From: an uncultured Bacteroidota bacterium | GTDB lineage: Bacteria; Bacteroidota; Bacteroidia; Bacteroidales; UBA12481 | Length of the DNA stretch: 35,342 nucleotides | Direction of reading: 5' to 3' | NCBI GenBank assembly: GCA_903919065.1 | Contig: CAIXHD010000604.1 | Location: 1 to 35,342, forward strand | Part shown: piece by piece, positions 15,145-23,609 of the stretch | Layout of the letters: each line of letters starts with the position of its first letter | Position numbering within the stretch: position 1 is the first letter of the stretch | The notes under the pieces: generated by a model | Told to the model about the DNA's origin: nothing | Seen by the model: the letters and a program-made list of their open reading frames with translations, nothing else | Databases searched by the model: none | Program-made: the position numbers and the translations under genes

Positions 15145-16144
15145 ATCAACTCTGCTCCTGTCAGTACTATTGGCTGCCAGCTTAAGTCTGGGTGCTCAGG
15201 CCTTGAGACAAGAGGATACCAAGGAGTTCAATGCCACCAGCTCAACTGAACTGTCCATTGATAACCAGTTCGGGAACATAACAGTCACAGACTGGGACCA
15301 GAATAAAATCACGGTTACCTACATTGTTGAAGTAACCAATTCCGACGAAGCCAAAGCCAAGAAACTGATGGAGAAAATCAAAATCGAATTCAAGGAAGAA
15401 GGCAACAAGATCATTGTGAAGACCAATATTGGTGAACATGGTAATCTTAACATTCACAATGGAAAAGGGGAGAAAAACTCATTCAGGATTGATTATTTCG
15501 TAAAATGCCCGAAGAACATTAAGGTCCAACTCGATAATCAATTTGGTGATATGGTTATCGGTTCTCTTACCGGGCCATTCAAGGCAGATCTGCAGTTCGG
15601 CAATCTGAAAGCTGTCAGCCTTACCGGTGCCGATACAAAAATCGACATGCAATTCGGTGAAGTAACCATAGGAACCATGAAGGATGCTAAAATCGATATT
15701 CAGCATTGCGAGTTCCTGAAAATCACAGATTGCGCTAATTTATCAGTTAATGCACAGTTTACCGAAATCGAAATTGGTACAGTAAATTCACTTAAGGCCG
15801 ATCTTAACAGCTGCCAGCTGAGTATTGATGGACTCACCGAAATGCTCAATCTTGATGCCAACCTCGGAAGTGTAAAAATCGGAAATGTTGCAGCGGGGTT
15901 CAAATCCATCACTGTTGACCAGAATATGGGCGACCTGAGTATCGGCATCGATCCAAAAGCAGGGTACAAGCTGACAGCCGAAGTGAATATGGGATCAATC
16001 AAAGTCCCTGAAGGCATGAAACTGTCCAAAGAAAAGGAAGATGGTTTGCCGGGAGTCACTGCTGAAAAAGTAACAGGAACGTTCGGTTCAGGAGGTTCAA
16101 CTGTTAAAATTAATACCAATCTGGGTTCCGTTAAAATCAAGTAG
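15125..16144 (+). CDS. Exported DUF4097 (putative adhesin-like beta-helix) protein
   Basis: A 339-residue protein with a cleavable signal peptide (MKAHYFKSTLLLSVLLAASL, cleaved after about AQA). The mature part is a series of short strand repeats ending in Asn/Gly turns (DNQFGNITVTDWD, DNQFGDMVIGSL, DLQFGNLKAVSL, DMQFGEVTIGTM, DANLGSVKIGNV, NTNLGSVKIK), typical of DUF4097/GIN-domain right-handed beta-helices. It is likely periplasmic or at the cell surface, and it is a frequent companion of ECF sigma/anti-sigma pairs in this phylum. ATG 15125 starts the signal peptide directly; ATG 15116 adds three residues. Either start overlaps the preceding gene (by 20 or 29 bp). Confidence 0.85.
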   Translation: MKAHYFKSTLLLSVLLAASLSLGAQALRQEDTKEFNATSSTELSIDNQFGNITVTDWDQNKITVTYIVEVTNSDEAKAKKLMEKIKIEFKEEGNKIIVKTNIGEHGNLNIHNGKGEKNSFRIDYFVKCPKNIKVQLDNQFGDMVIGSLTGPFKADLQFGNLKAVSLTGADTKIDMQFGEVTIGTMKDAKIDIQHCEFLKITDCANLSVNAQFTEIEIGTVNSLKADLNSCQLSIDGLTEMLNLDANLGSVKIGNVAAGFKSITVDQNMGDLSIGIDPKAGYKLTAEVNMGSIKVPEGMKLSKEKEDGLPGVTAEKVTGTFGSGGSTVKINTNLGSVKIK

Positions 16145-16171
16145 CCCAATCCAAACCAACATATCACCTGA

Positions 16172-16208
16172 CCGGCTGCGGAGATCTTGCTCCTGCAGCC
16201 GGTTTTTT
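16172..16208 (+). terminator. Rho-independent terminator after the DUF4097 gene
   Basis: CCGGCTGC (16172-16179) pairs with GCAGCCGG (16195-16202); GGA and TCC extend the stem past a one-base bulge. Six T residues follow (16203-16208). It lies 27 bp after the DUF4097 stop and closes the sigma-factor unit. Confidence 0.92.
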
Positions 16209-16261
16209 ATAACAAAACGATCAACCGTTTGTTATACTTTTATCTAAACAAAACAAAAAAG

Positions 16262-17890
16262 ATGATCAGTATTTCCACCCCTCCGAATCCCGTTAATGAA
16301 GAAGTCCGAACTTATAAGCCAGGTTCTCCTGAAAGGGCTGAAATTGTTGAAACCATCCGCCTGCTGAAAACGCAGATGACCGAAATACCCATGGTGATTG
16401 GTGGGAAAGAAATAAAAACAGGTGTTCTTGATGAGATCAGGGCGCCACATGATCATCAAACTATTTTAGCCAGATATCATTTGGGAACAGGCCAGCACGT
16501 AACACAAGCTATTGAGGCTGCCCTTGCCGCACGCCAAAAATGGTCGGAAACATCCTGGGAACAGAGAGCATCTGTTTTCCTCAAGGCAGCAAGCCTGCTT
16601 TCCGGACCCTTCCGCTACAAAATCAATGCGGCAACCATGCTTGGCCAGTCAAAAAATATTCATCAGGCTGAAATTGATGCAGCTGCTGAATCCATTGATT
16701 TTCTGAATTTCAATGTGAAGTTCATGGCTGATATTTATGCAATTCAGCCTGATAACAACAGATATACATGGAACAGGCTTGAACAGAGACCGCTCGAAGG
16801 ATTTATCTATGCGGTAAGCCCATATAATTTTACATCGATAGCACTTAACCTCGCTACAGCGCCCGTTCTTATGGGCAACGTTGTAGTGTGGAAACCCGCC
16901 CAAACGCAGATATACTCAGCGAAAGTGCTGATGGAAGTATTCAAGGCGGCAGGCTTGCCCGACGGTGTACTCAATATGGTATTTGCCCCGGGTAAAGAGG
17001 CTGCCGATGTTGCATTGAGCCACCCCGCTCTGGCCGGCATTCATTTCACAGGTTCGACAGAAGTATTTCAATCACTTTGGTCCGCAGTTGGCAACAATAT
17101 AAGGAATTACAGAACTTTCCCCCGTCTGGTTGGCGAAACCGGAGGCAAGGATTATATACTTGCACATCCCAGCGCCAGACCAATTGAGGTGGCAACAGCA
17201 CTGTCGAGGGGCGCCTTCGAATATCAGGGTCAGAAGTGCTCAGCTGCCTCTCGGGCCTATATCGCTGAATCGTTGTGGCCGAAAGTTCTTTGCCATCTTC
17301 TTGATGATCTGCGTCAATTCAAAATGGGCAGCCCTGAAGATTTCTCGAATTTTATTAACGCAGTGATCGATGAAAAGGCTTACGACAAACTGACCGGCTA
17401 TATTAAGGATGCTAAAAATGATCCTTCCGTGGAGATTGTGGCAGGAGGAAATTTCTCAAAAGAGACAGGTTATTTTATCGAGCCAACGGTTATTCTTACC
17501 CGCGATCCGGATTATGTGACCATGCATACCGAACTCTTCGGACCCGTATTAACTATCTATGTTTATCCTGATGATCAGTTTAACGAAACCATTGATCTGG
17601 TCGACAGTACGTCTCCATATGCCCTCACAGGAGCAATCTTTGCAACAGATCGATATGCAATTGATGAAGCCAGCAGACGACTAGTTAATTCTGCCGGTAA
17701 TTTTTACATCAATGACAAACCGACCGGGGCAGTTGTTGGCAGGCAGCCTTTTGGCGGTTCACGGGCATCCGGGACAAATGACAAAGCCGGAAGCATGCTT
17801 AACCTGTTGAGATGGGTTTCTCCGAGAACAATAAAAGAATGTTTTCTTCCGCCGGTAGATCATACTTATCCTTTCCTGTCGAATCAGTAA
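16262..17890 (+). CDS. pruA: Delta-1-pyrroline-5-carboxylate dehydrogenase (L-glutamate gamma-semialdehyde dehydrogenase)
   Basis: A 542-residue aldehyde dehydrogenase of the ALDH4 type. It oxidises glutamate gamma-semialdehyde to glutamate with NAD in proline breakdown. Visible landmarks are GFIYAVSPYNFTSIALNLA (180-198), the FTGSTEVF nucleotide loop near 262, the general base Glu292 in LVGETGGKDYIL and the nucleophile Cys326 in YQGQKCSAASRAYI. The N-terminal NPVNEEVRTYKPGSPER segment and the total length match eukaryotic/Bacteroidota PruA rather than a PutA fusion, so a separate proline dehydrogenase is needed. ATG 16262 is used because the longer frame begins with TTG inside the upstream terminator. 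The fused oxidoreductase at 20321 may supply the first step. Confidence 0.95.
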   Translation: MISISTPPNPVNEEVRTYKPGSPERAEIVETIRLLKTQMTEIPMVIGGKEIKTGVLDEIRAPHDHQTILARYHLGTGQHVTQAIEAALAARQKWSETSWEQRASVFLKAASLLSGPFRYKINAATMLGQSKNIHQAEIDAAAESIDFLNFNVKFMADIYAIQPDNNRYTWNRLEQRPLEGFIYAVSPYNFTSIALNLATAPVLMGNVVVWKPAQTQIYSAKVLMEVFKAAGLPDGVLNMVFAPGKEAADVALSHPALAGIHFTGSTEVFQSLWSAVGNNIRNYRTFPRLVGETGGKDYILAHPSARPIEVATALSRGAFEYQGQKCSAASRAYIAESLWPKVLCHLLDDLRQFKMGSPEDFSNFINAVIDEKAYDKLTGYIKDAKNDPSVEIVAGGNFSKETGYFIEPTVILTRDPDYVTMHTELFGPVLTIYVYPDDQFNETIDLVDSTSPYALTGAIFATDRYAIDEASRRLVNSAGNFYINDKPTGAVVGRQPFGGSRASGTNDKAGSMLNLLRWVSPRTIKECFLPPVDHTYPFLSNQ

Positions 17891-17909
17891 ATCCGAAAAT
17901 ATTTTGAGG

Positions 17910-17917
17910 TATATTTG
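17910..17917 (+). promoter_or_regulatory. Possible -7 promoter box TATATTTG before the DivIC-like gene
   Basis: An exact TAnnTTTG match ends 9 bp before the ATG at 17927, so the transcript leader would be only a few bases long. There is no clear -33 box. Read-through from pruA, whose stop is 37 bp upstream of the ATG, is the alternative. Confidence 0.35.
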
Positions 17918-17926
17918 CACCAGAAG

Positions 17927-18241
17927 ATGAATAAAAAATTCTGGCATACGGTTTTATCATTCCTGGTTAACAAGTACTTCATCAGTCTTGTAATATTTTT
18001 GGTTTTGATCATCTTCTTTGACCAGCATAACCTCGTCGATCGTTTCAAATCAAAGCAGCATCTGAATCAATTGAAAAGAGATACGGTTTTCTATCAGGAA
18101 AAAATTCGCAAAGACAGGGAAGCCATCAAGCTTTTAAAAACAAATCCTGCGAACCTCGAAAAGTTTGCACGGGAAAAATACATGATGAAAACACCTGACG
18201 AAGAAGTGTTTGTGATATTAAAAAAGGAAGAGACTAAATAA
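17927..18241 (+). CDS. DivIC/FtsB-like septum formation initiator
   Basis: A 104-residue bitopic protein: a short basic N-terminus, one transmembrane segment (about 14-33, NKYFISLVIFLVLIIFFDQ), a coiled-coil (HLNQLKRDTVFYQEKIRKDREAIKLL, shown over two heptad stretches) and the conserved NLEKFAREKYMMKTPDEEVFVI end typical of FtsB/DivIC. Such proteins link the early and late divisome at the inner membrane. ATG 17927 is preferred to a TTG four codons upstream. The end overlaps the convergent glycosyltransferase gene by 8 bp. Confidence 0.88.
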   Translation: MNKKFWHTVLSFLVNKYFISLVIFLVLIIFFDQHNLVDRFKSKQHLNQLKRDTVFYQEKIRKDREAIKLLKTNPANLEKFAREKYMMKTPDEEVFVILKKEETK

Positions 18242-19577
18242 TTTTTCTATTACCCCGACTCTTTTCAAATTCCCGGTAATTCTCAAGTAAATCAGCCGCC
18301 GATTCAGCCTTCCGGATCCCCAAAATTTCAGCAAGTTTTGATGCTTCTACTAATACAGGTGATTTTGAATAGTATTTTTTGTGGCTCTCATTCAGATATT
18401 TCAAAATCATAAATCCATTAAACCAGGCAAAGAATTTATCCCGAAAGGTTGACTCACTGGCAGAATCGCGTTGCATTTCCTGAATTTTTAAAGAGGCATG
18501 TTTGCCTTTCATAAATTCAGCCAATCCGATAGATATTTTCTCCCATTCAGCATCCAGTTGTCGGTTGTCGGTTATGGGCTGTGAGTTATGGAGTTGGCTG
18601 ATGCGGGCCATTTCCCAATATTCGCCTACCCGGCCAAACAGTTCCGTCATAGGCTGGAAACTTTCGAGGCAATATACGTCAAGAACTTCCTCATTTTGAA
18701 TTTGCCGGGTTATCGAGGCTCCGGTACCAAAGGATACCCGATCAGACTCCCTGGATGAAGGGTAAACTGTCATTTCATGTAGTTCCCAAAAATTCCGAAG
18801 GTGAATGCATTTATGAAGAAAATAGAAATCCTCGCCAGCCTTATCCCTTCCCATTCCGTTTACCCTGATATATGTTCTGGCCCGCACAGAGAAGCTTGAC
18901 CCCACAGTATGCATGCTGTGAGGATGTCCTGTTGCTTCAACAGCCAGCCTCATATACCTGAGATACAACTCATACTGGGCAATCGAATGATATATTTTTG
19001 GATTAAGGTCTCCTCTCAGAGGATGTTCAAAATAGATATTTGCCGTATGTGCCCGAGGCTTTCTCTGGTAGAATTCAACGATTTTCTTCATGTAATCAGG
19101 ACTACATGCTGAATCCGCATCAAAAGACAAGATCACACCATCCTTTCGTCCAACGGCATTAAACCTGAATACAGCCTGGTCCATCGCCATCTTCCTCGCC
19201 AATCCAACGCCTGCGTGGCGGGCCGGCATATCTGGATTCCAAAGGCAATGGATGCTGACATCATTGCGCATTAGATTATCATTGATCTGCTGAGCTGCAG
19301 CCAATGACTGCCTGCTGGTCTCAACTACATCGGCGCGAGAATATTCAGGGTAATTAATATTGACAATAATCTCCCACTTAACTCCCGGAGGATCACAGGC
19401 GAGTAATGAATGCAGACTACCCGCCAACCCGGGTTCTTTAAATGCCGGTATGGTGACAATCAAAAAAAGATCCGGATCTGGTTCAGGCAAACCCTTCACC
19501 GATCCGGATCCGTACCTTTCCAGGTAAAGATCTGCAAAGCCGATCTTACTTCGAGTTAGTTTTCCGATAGGTTTCAT
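18234..19577 (-). CDS. Family 2-like glycosyltransferase
   Basis: A 447-residue protein with the GT-A fold of family 2 enzymes: LFLIVTIPAFKEPGLAGSL (about 37-55) as the first strand, and the metal/sugar-nucleotide DxD site in ILSFDADSACSPDY (about 148-161). The later part contains HTVGSSFSVRARTYIRVNG and GEDFYFLHKC, resembling the acceptor side, then a mostly helical C-terminal region. No transmembrane segment is obvious. The donor and acceptor are unknown. Its start overlaps the end of the OmpH-like gene by 32 bp, so the two form one minus-strand unit. A 7-bp tandem repeat is inserted in frame near codons 326-337, encoding NSQPITDNRQL. Confidence 0.82.
   Translation of the reverse strand: MKPIGKLTRSKIGFADLYLERYGSGSVKGLPEPDPDLFLIVTIPAFKEPGLAGSLHSLLACDPPGVKWEIIVNINYPEYSRADVVETSRQSLAAAQQINDNLMRNDVSIHCLWNPDMPARHAGVGLARKMAMDQAVFRFNAVGRKDGVILSFDADSACSPDYMKKIVEFYQRKPRAHTANIYFEHPLRGDLNPKIYHSIAQYELYLRYMRLAVEATGHPHSMHTVGSSFSVRARTYIRVNGMGRDKAGEDFYFLHKCIHLRNFWELHEMTVYPSSRESDRVSFGTGASITRQIQNEEVLDVYCLESFQPMTELFGRVGEYWEMARISQLHNSQPITDNRQLDAEWEKISIGLAEFMKGKHASLKIQEMQRDSASESTFRDKFFAWFNGFMILKYLNESHKKYYSKSPVLVEASKLAEILGIRKAESAADLLENYREFEKSRGNRKII
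18556..18590. repeat. 7-bp tandem repeat inside the glycosyltransferase gene
   Basis: Five heptamers run in register: agttgtc, ggttgtc, ggttatg, ggctgtg, agttatg. The TCGGTTN phase resembles the TCGGGTN tract at 1004-1073. Because three units make 21 bp, the reading frame is kept; the minus-strand product is NSQPITDNRQL. Confidence 0.75.
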
Positions 19578-20166
19578 TCAGGCGGTCGAGCACCTGCTTG
19601 GTTATGTTCATATAATTATCAGCATAAAGAAGTCCACCTCCAAAGGTGTTACTCAGCACCAGGTTGTAGCCCAATTTGGCGTTTATTGAGTTAACCGCGC
19701 TTAGCACCGAATCATGAAGTTGAATGGTAACATCCTGTTCGTCCCTTGCAAGCGTATTCTGCATATCATTCTGCAAATTTTGTAAAACCTGCTGCTTCTC
19801 GGTAAGTTGCTTCTGCCTCGCTTCAGCATCCCATGAAGTGATCAGCTTTTTCTCAATTTTGTATTGAAAATCCGTCACTTCTTTTTGAAAAGACTCTCCT
19901 TTCCCGGATAATTCCTTTTCAAGACTCGACTTCTTGGACAAGAGCCTGTCAGTCACTATTTTGTAAAAATCATAATTAGCCAGAACTGAATCTACAAAAA
20001 CATAAGCGATTTTTACTTCCCCAGGTTTACCAAGCAAGACACCTTGCTGAACAGGTTGATTTTCAACCTCTTTATCCTTTTTCCCTGAAAAATGCAACAC
20101 AAACAGCACGATCACTGCAAAAGCCAGGATACCGCTGAATATTCGGTTTGAATTCTCTTTAATCAT
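19546..20166 (-). CDS. OmpH/Skp-family periplasmic chaperone-like protein
   Basis: A 206-residue protein with an N-terminal hydrophobic signal or anchor (about 9-25, FSGILAFAVIVLFVLHF), the OmpH start KIAYVFVDSVLANYDFY (about 53-70), and a long charged coiled-coil region (about 78-140, rich in Lys, Glu and Gln) ending in LGYNLVLSNTFGGGLLYAD, as in Skp/OmpH proteins. Skp-like proteins form tentacled trimers that carry unfolded outer-membrane proteins across the periplasm. The anchor may be uncleaved, since no clear signal-peptidase site follows. It leads the minus-strand pair with the glycosyltransferase and has its own -7 box at 20200-20207. Confidence 0.85.
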   Translation of the reverse strand: MIKENSNRIFSGILAFAVIVLFVLHFSGKKDKEVENQPVQQGVLLGKPGEVKIAYVFVDSVLANYDFYKIVTDRLLSKKSSLEKELSGKGESFQKEVTDFQYKIEKKLITSWDAEARQKQLTEKQQVLQNLQNDMQNTLARDEQDVTIQLHDSVLSAVNSINAKLGYNLVLSNTFGGGLLYADNYMNITKQVLDRLNETYRKTNSK

Positions 20167-20199
20167 CTATCAATCTGGTTTTTAAAATTTCTTGAATCA

Positions 20200-20207
20200 C
20201 AAAAATA
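20200..20207 (-). promoter_or_regulatory. -7 promoter box TATTTTTG before the OmpH-like gene
   Basis: Minus-strand TATTTTTG is an exact TAnnTTTG match 33 bp upstream of the ATG at 20166. A TTTG lies 14 bp further upstream, closer than the usual -33 spacing. It diverges from the plus-strand box at 20286. Confidence 0.5.
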
Positions 20208-20285
20208 CATTTTTTCTCGTGCAAATGGTGCCGCTTATCATGTCAGTGGCTGATAAACATCATGGATGTTAAGTTTTGCCCTCTC

Positions 20286-20293
20286 TATTTTTG
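20286..20293 (+). promoter_or_regulatory. -7 promoter box TATTTTTG before the fused oxidoreductase gene
   Basis: An exact TAnnTTTG match ends 27 bp before the ATG at 20321. It supports that start over a TTG at 20276, which lies upstream of the box. No strong -33 element is visible. Confidence 0.5.
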
Positions 20294-20320
20294 AAGCCAC
20301 TAATCATACCTGATACTTCC

Positions 20321-23300
20321 ATGCTAAAAATTACGGAACATCCCATTCTGGATATCGAGATACGAAAAACCAGCGAATTCCTTTTTGAAGGAAAACCGGT
20401 GACAGGTGATATTGGCCTGACCATAGCGGCAGCCCTTCACCAGGCCGGACACCCTGTTCACAGCCATAGTCTGAGTGGCAGGAACCGGAGCCTGGAATGT
20501 GGTATCGGCAAATGTGGAGCCTGCGAAATGCTGGTCGATGGGAAAGTGAAGCGGATTTGTATTACCCGAATTGATGGAGTGAAAGAGGTCAGTGAGGTTC
20601 CGCGTGATTACAGGCCAAGTCCAACTCCTGTGGAAAAAAACACCCCAACCCGTGTTTATCGCACTACCGTTACTATAATAGGAGCAGGTCCTGCTGGTCT
20701 TGCTACGAGGGAAATTCTGAATCAGCATGGAATTGACAATCTGGTTATCGATAACAATGACCGGATCGGAGGGCAATTCCTGATGCAAACACATCAGTTT
20801 TTCTTTTTCGAAAAGGAAAAGAAATTTGGCGGTATGCGCGGTTTCGATATTGCAAAAACTCTTGCCGGAGAGAATCTCGATGGAATATTTCTTGACTCGA
20901 CTGTTTGGGATATCCTCGAAGGGAGAAGACTTGCCATAAAGAATATCAGTACACAAGAGATATATTATGTAGATACGGAATATCTGGTTATTGCTACTGG
21001 TGCTGTTCCATTCATGCCTGCTTTCGAGAATGATGATGTTCCCGGAGTATACACCGCAGCAGTGGTGCAGAAAATGATGAATACCGAGTTCACCCTGCTG
21101 GGTAAAAATATTCTCACAGTTGGTGCCGGAAACATTGGATACCTGACTTCATACCAGCTCATGCAGGCAGGTGCCAACGTGAAAGCAATTGTTGAAGCCA
21201 TGCCCCGCGAAGGAGGATTTCCTGTTCAGGCAAACCGCGTTAGGCGCCTGGGTATCCCAGTAATTCTTAATCACCTGCTTATTAAAGCCATTCCCAATGA
21301 GGACAGAACAGGAATCATTGGCGCAGTGATTGCCGAATCGGAAAATTTCCAGCCCGTTCCGGGAACTGAAAAAATTATTGAAGGAATTGATGCTATAAAT
21401 ATTTGTACCGGGCTTGTTCCTGATGATCAGCTCCTGATCAAGGGCAAAGAGGTATTTGGAAGAAAAGTCTATGGTGCCGGTGATGCAATCCGCATCGGGG
21501 AAGGTACCAGTGCAGTTTTAAGGGGAAAACAGGTTGCCTATGAATTGCTTGAAGAAATCGGGGAACGTTTTAATTATGATGAATACCTGACAATTTCTAA
21601 GGAATACATTGATAGTCAGCAGCATCCGATCAAGGTGATTGAAAAACCTGATGTTCCGGATTCAGTCAGGATGAACCAGAAAGGTTTTGTCCAGATCGAC
21701 TGTTTATATGGCTTTGCCTGTAATCCATGCGAATTTGCCTGTCCTCACGGTGCCATAACAAAAACCTCCACCAGCACAGTGCCCGAAATTGATTTCGAAA
21801 AATGCATCGGCTGCATGGATTGCGTTTACCAATGTCCGGGCCTTGCAATTTTCGGATATAACCTTAAGAAAGACTGGCTTTTTCTGCCGATTGAATATTC
21901 CACTGAAGCCGGTTCTTCAGTATTTCTGGTCGATAACGATGGAAATAAACTTGGTACGGGAGTGATCGACAAAATTCTGAAAAAACCGAACAAAACAGAT
22001 ATTGCCCGTGTCAGGTCGCTGGATATTCATGGGGAAGACCTGGTTAAAGTCAGGGGATTCATTGTTCAGGAAAAATATCCTGAGCCTCTGTTAATCCAGC
22101 CCGTTGAAATGAAAATCGAAAACCCGGTTTACGTTTGTCATTGCGATGATGTGACTTATGATGAGATACTGAAAACCATTGGCGACCGAAAATTCATTTC
22201 AGTGGATGAGATCAAACACACCACCAGGCTGGGAATGGGTGCATGTCGCGGCAAACGATGCATTAAAAGACTGAAAACAGCCCTTTACTCCAGTGGCATT
22301 CAAATCGTCGGAGACGCAACTCCCAGGGGTCCGCTGTCAAACCAGATAGAAATGGGTGAATTGTACCCGAAAGAGGTACCTGAAAAGATTAATATTATTC
22401 CTCAGGGTCGCATGCCCCGAATTCTAAAAGCAGCTTCGGTAGTCGCCGGTGGTGGAATCGGTGGATCAGCTCTCTTCCGTTATCTTTCGGAAGCAGGGCA
22501 GAAACCAGTTCTGATCAATTTCGGCCGTGGGGCATCATGGAGGAATATCGCTGGCGGACGTCCGAATTTCAGTGTACCTGAGCTTTCCGATATAGCACGG
22601 AAAAATCTGGAAATTTTCAAGGAACTGGATAAGATAAAGAATATCGATTTTCGCCCGATAGATTATGTGACCTTTGCTCACGACGATCAGATGTTTAAAG
22701 CGTTAGAGGCTTCCATGGCCTGGTCAAAAGCCGAAATGATCGGTCCTGGTGATTACAAGTCACGGATATCACCGTTTATTAACCCAAAACTTGGTCAGGA
22801 TTATCAGGCGGCACTTATCACGCACGATTGCTGGCAGGCAACCCCGGGCAGGGTTATCGACCTGGTCAGGAGGCTCGGCCTGGATAATGGAGGCACTATC
22901 TTTGAAGATTGCAAATTGATTGATGTTCACAAATCAGGTAACGAATACATCCTCCTGGTTCAGAATCACGATAAGGAATATATTGAGATACACACTCCGG
23001 TTTTCGTAAATGCCATGGGTCCTGAAGGACACAAGATCGCCCGTAAAATGGGAATTGAAACTGGCATGTATGCTGTTAAACATCAAGCATTTATTACAAG
23101 AAGATTACCCATGTTGGGCGTAGGTGGCGCACCACTGCCCATGGTTATAGATCGCCGCCGATACAAAGGATTCTCCGCAGTATATGGTCAGCAACTTGGC
23201 GAAACAGGCCAGGTCATTGGATGTGCTTCCCCTGCGACAGATCCCCAGGAGGCCGGAAAAAATCTGAAAATAAACTCTCAGGATTTCCTCGAAATAGCAT

Positions 23301-23557
23301 CAGAGATTTTCGTTAATTGGATACCAGATCTTTCATCGGTCGGATTCCAGGCAGTATGGGCCGGTTATTATGTTGAACCGCGTATGATCCTGGACCCTGA
23401 GGAAGGACTGTTCCTGGGATTACGCGGGCAAGGGTTCATGCTTGGCCAGTATCTGGCAAAAATGTATGTAGATAAACTTATGGGCCAGCCAGTTCCTGAA
23501 TATTTCGTGCAGCTATCCATGAAGGGCGACGGTTTGCCGGAAAAAGCTTTTAAATAA
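20321..23557 (+). CDS. Multi-domain iron-sulfur flavoprotein: fused HcnABC/hydroxyproline-dehydrogenase-like oxidoreductase
   Basis: This 1078-residue cytoplasmic protein joins modules that are normally separate subunits. In order: a 2Fe-2S domain (C60, C65, C68, C80); an FAD site IIGAGPAGLATREIL (119-133) and an NAD-type site TVGAGNIGYLTSYQL (266-280); a dicluster ferredoxin (C467, C470, C474 with C461 or similar; C495, C498, C501, C505); a BFD-like 2Fe-2S motif (C606, C608, C642, C647); and a DadA-like FAD amine oxidase (about 704-1065, starting VVAGGGIGGSALFRYL). Separate versions form hydrogen cyanide synthase, D-hydroxyproline dehydrogenase and archaeal dye-linked proline dehydrogenase. 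With pruA 2.4 kb upstream, oxidation of proline or hydroxyproline is the best guess; sarcosine or another secondary amine is possible. It has its own promoter. Confidence 0.85.
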   Translation: MLKITEHPILDIEIRKTSEFLFEGKPVTGDIGLTIAAALHQAGHPVHSHSLSGRNRSLECGIGKCGACEMLVDGKVKRICITRIDGVKEVSEVPRDYRPSPTPVEKNTPTRVYRTTVTIIGAGPAGLATREILNQHGIDNLVIDNNDRIGGQFLMQTHQFFFFEKEKKFGGMRGFDIAKTLAGENLDGIFLDSTVWDILEGRRLAIKNISTQEIYYVDTEYLVIATGAVPFMPAFENDDVPGVYTAAVVQKMMNTEFTLLGKNILTVGAGNIGYLTSYQLMQAGANVKAIVEAMPREGGFPVQANRVRRLGIPVILNHLLIKAIPNEDRTGIIGAVIAESENFQPVPGTEKIIEGIDAINICTGLVPDDQLLIKGKEVFGRKVYGAGDAIRIGEGTSAVLRGKQVAYELLEEIGERFNYDEYLTISKEYIDSQQHPIKVIEKPDVPDSVRMNQKGFVQIDCLYGFACNPCEFACPHGAITKTSTSTVPEIDFEKCIGCMDCVYQCPGLAIFGYNLKKDWLFLPIEYSTEAGSSVFLVDNDGNKLGTGVIDKILKKPNKTDIARVRSLDIHGEDLVKVRGFIVQEKYPEPLLIQPVEMKIENPVYVCHCDDVTYDEILKTIGDRKFISVDEIKHTTRLGMGACRGKRCIKRLKTALYSSGIQIVGDATPRGPLSNQIEMGELYPKEVPEKINIIPQGRMPRILKAASVVAGGGIGGSALFRYLSEAGQKPVLINFGRGASWRNIAGGRPNFSVPELSDIARKNLEIFKELDKIKNIDFRPIDYVTFAHDDQMFKALEASMAWSKAEMIGPGDYKSRISPFINPKLGQDYQAALITHDCWQATPGRVIDLVRRLGLDNGGTIFEDCKLIDVHKSGNEYILLVQNHDKEYIEIHTPVFVNAMGPEGHKIARKMGIETGMYAVKHQAFITRRLPMLGVGGAPLPMVIDRRRYKGFSAVYGQQLGETGQVIGCASPATDPQEAGKNLKINSQDFLEIASEIFVNWIPDLSSVGFQAVWAGYYVEPRMILDPEEGLFLGLRGQGFMLGQYLAKMYVDKLMGQPVPEYFVQLSMKGDGLPEKAFK

Positions 23558-23576
23558 CCAGAACTTTTTAGCCCGC

Positions 23577-23605
23577 GGATTGTTTAGGTTTTAAGTAAAC
23601 AATCC
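23577..23605. promoter_or_regulatory. Perfect 10-bp inverted repeat in front of the superoxide dismutase gene
   Basis: GGATTGTTTA (23577-23586) and TAAACAATCC (23596-23605) are exact reverse complements separated by 9 bp, ending 4 bp before the SOD ATG. A near-consensus TAggTTTT lies across the left arm and loop (23585-23592). It could be an operator over the promoter or a leader hairpin that hides the start codon. It lacks a T run, so it is a poor terminator for the upstream gene. Confidence 0.65.
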
Positions 23606-23609
23606 TGCA

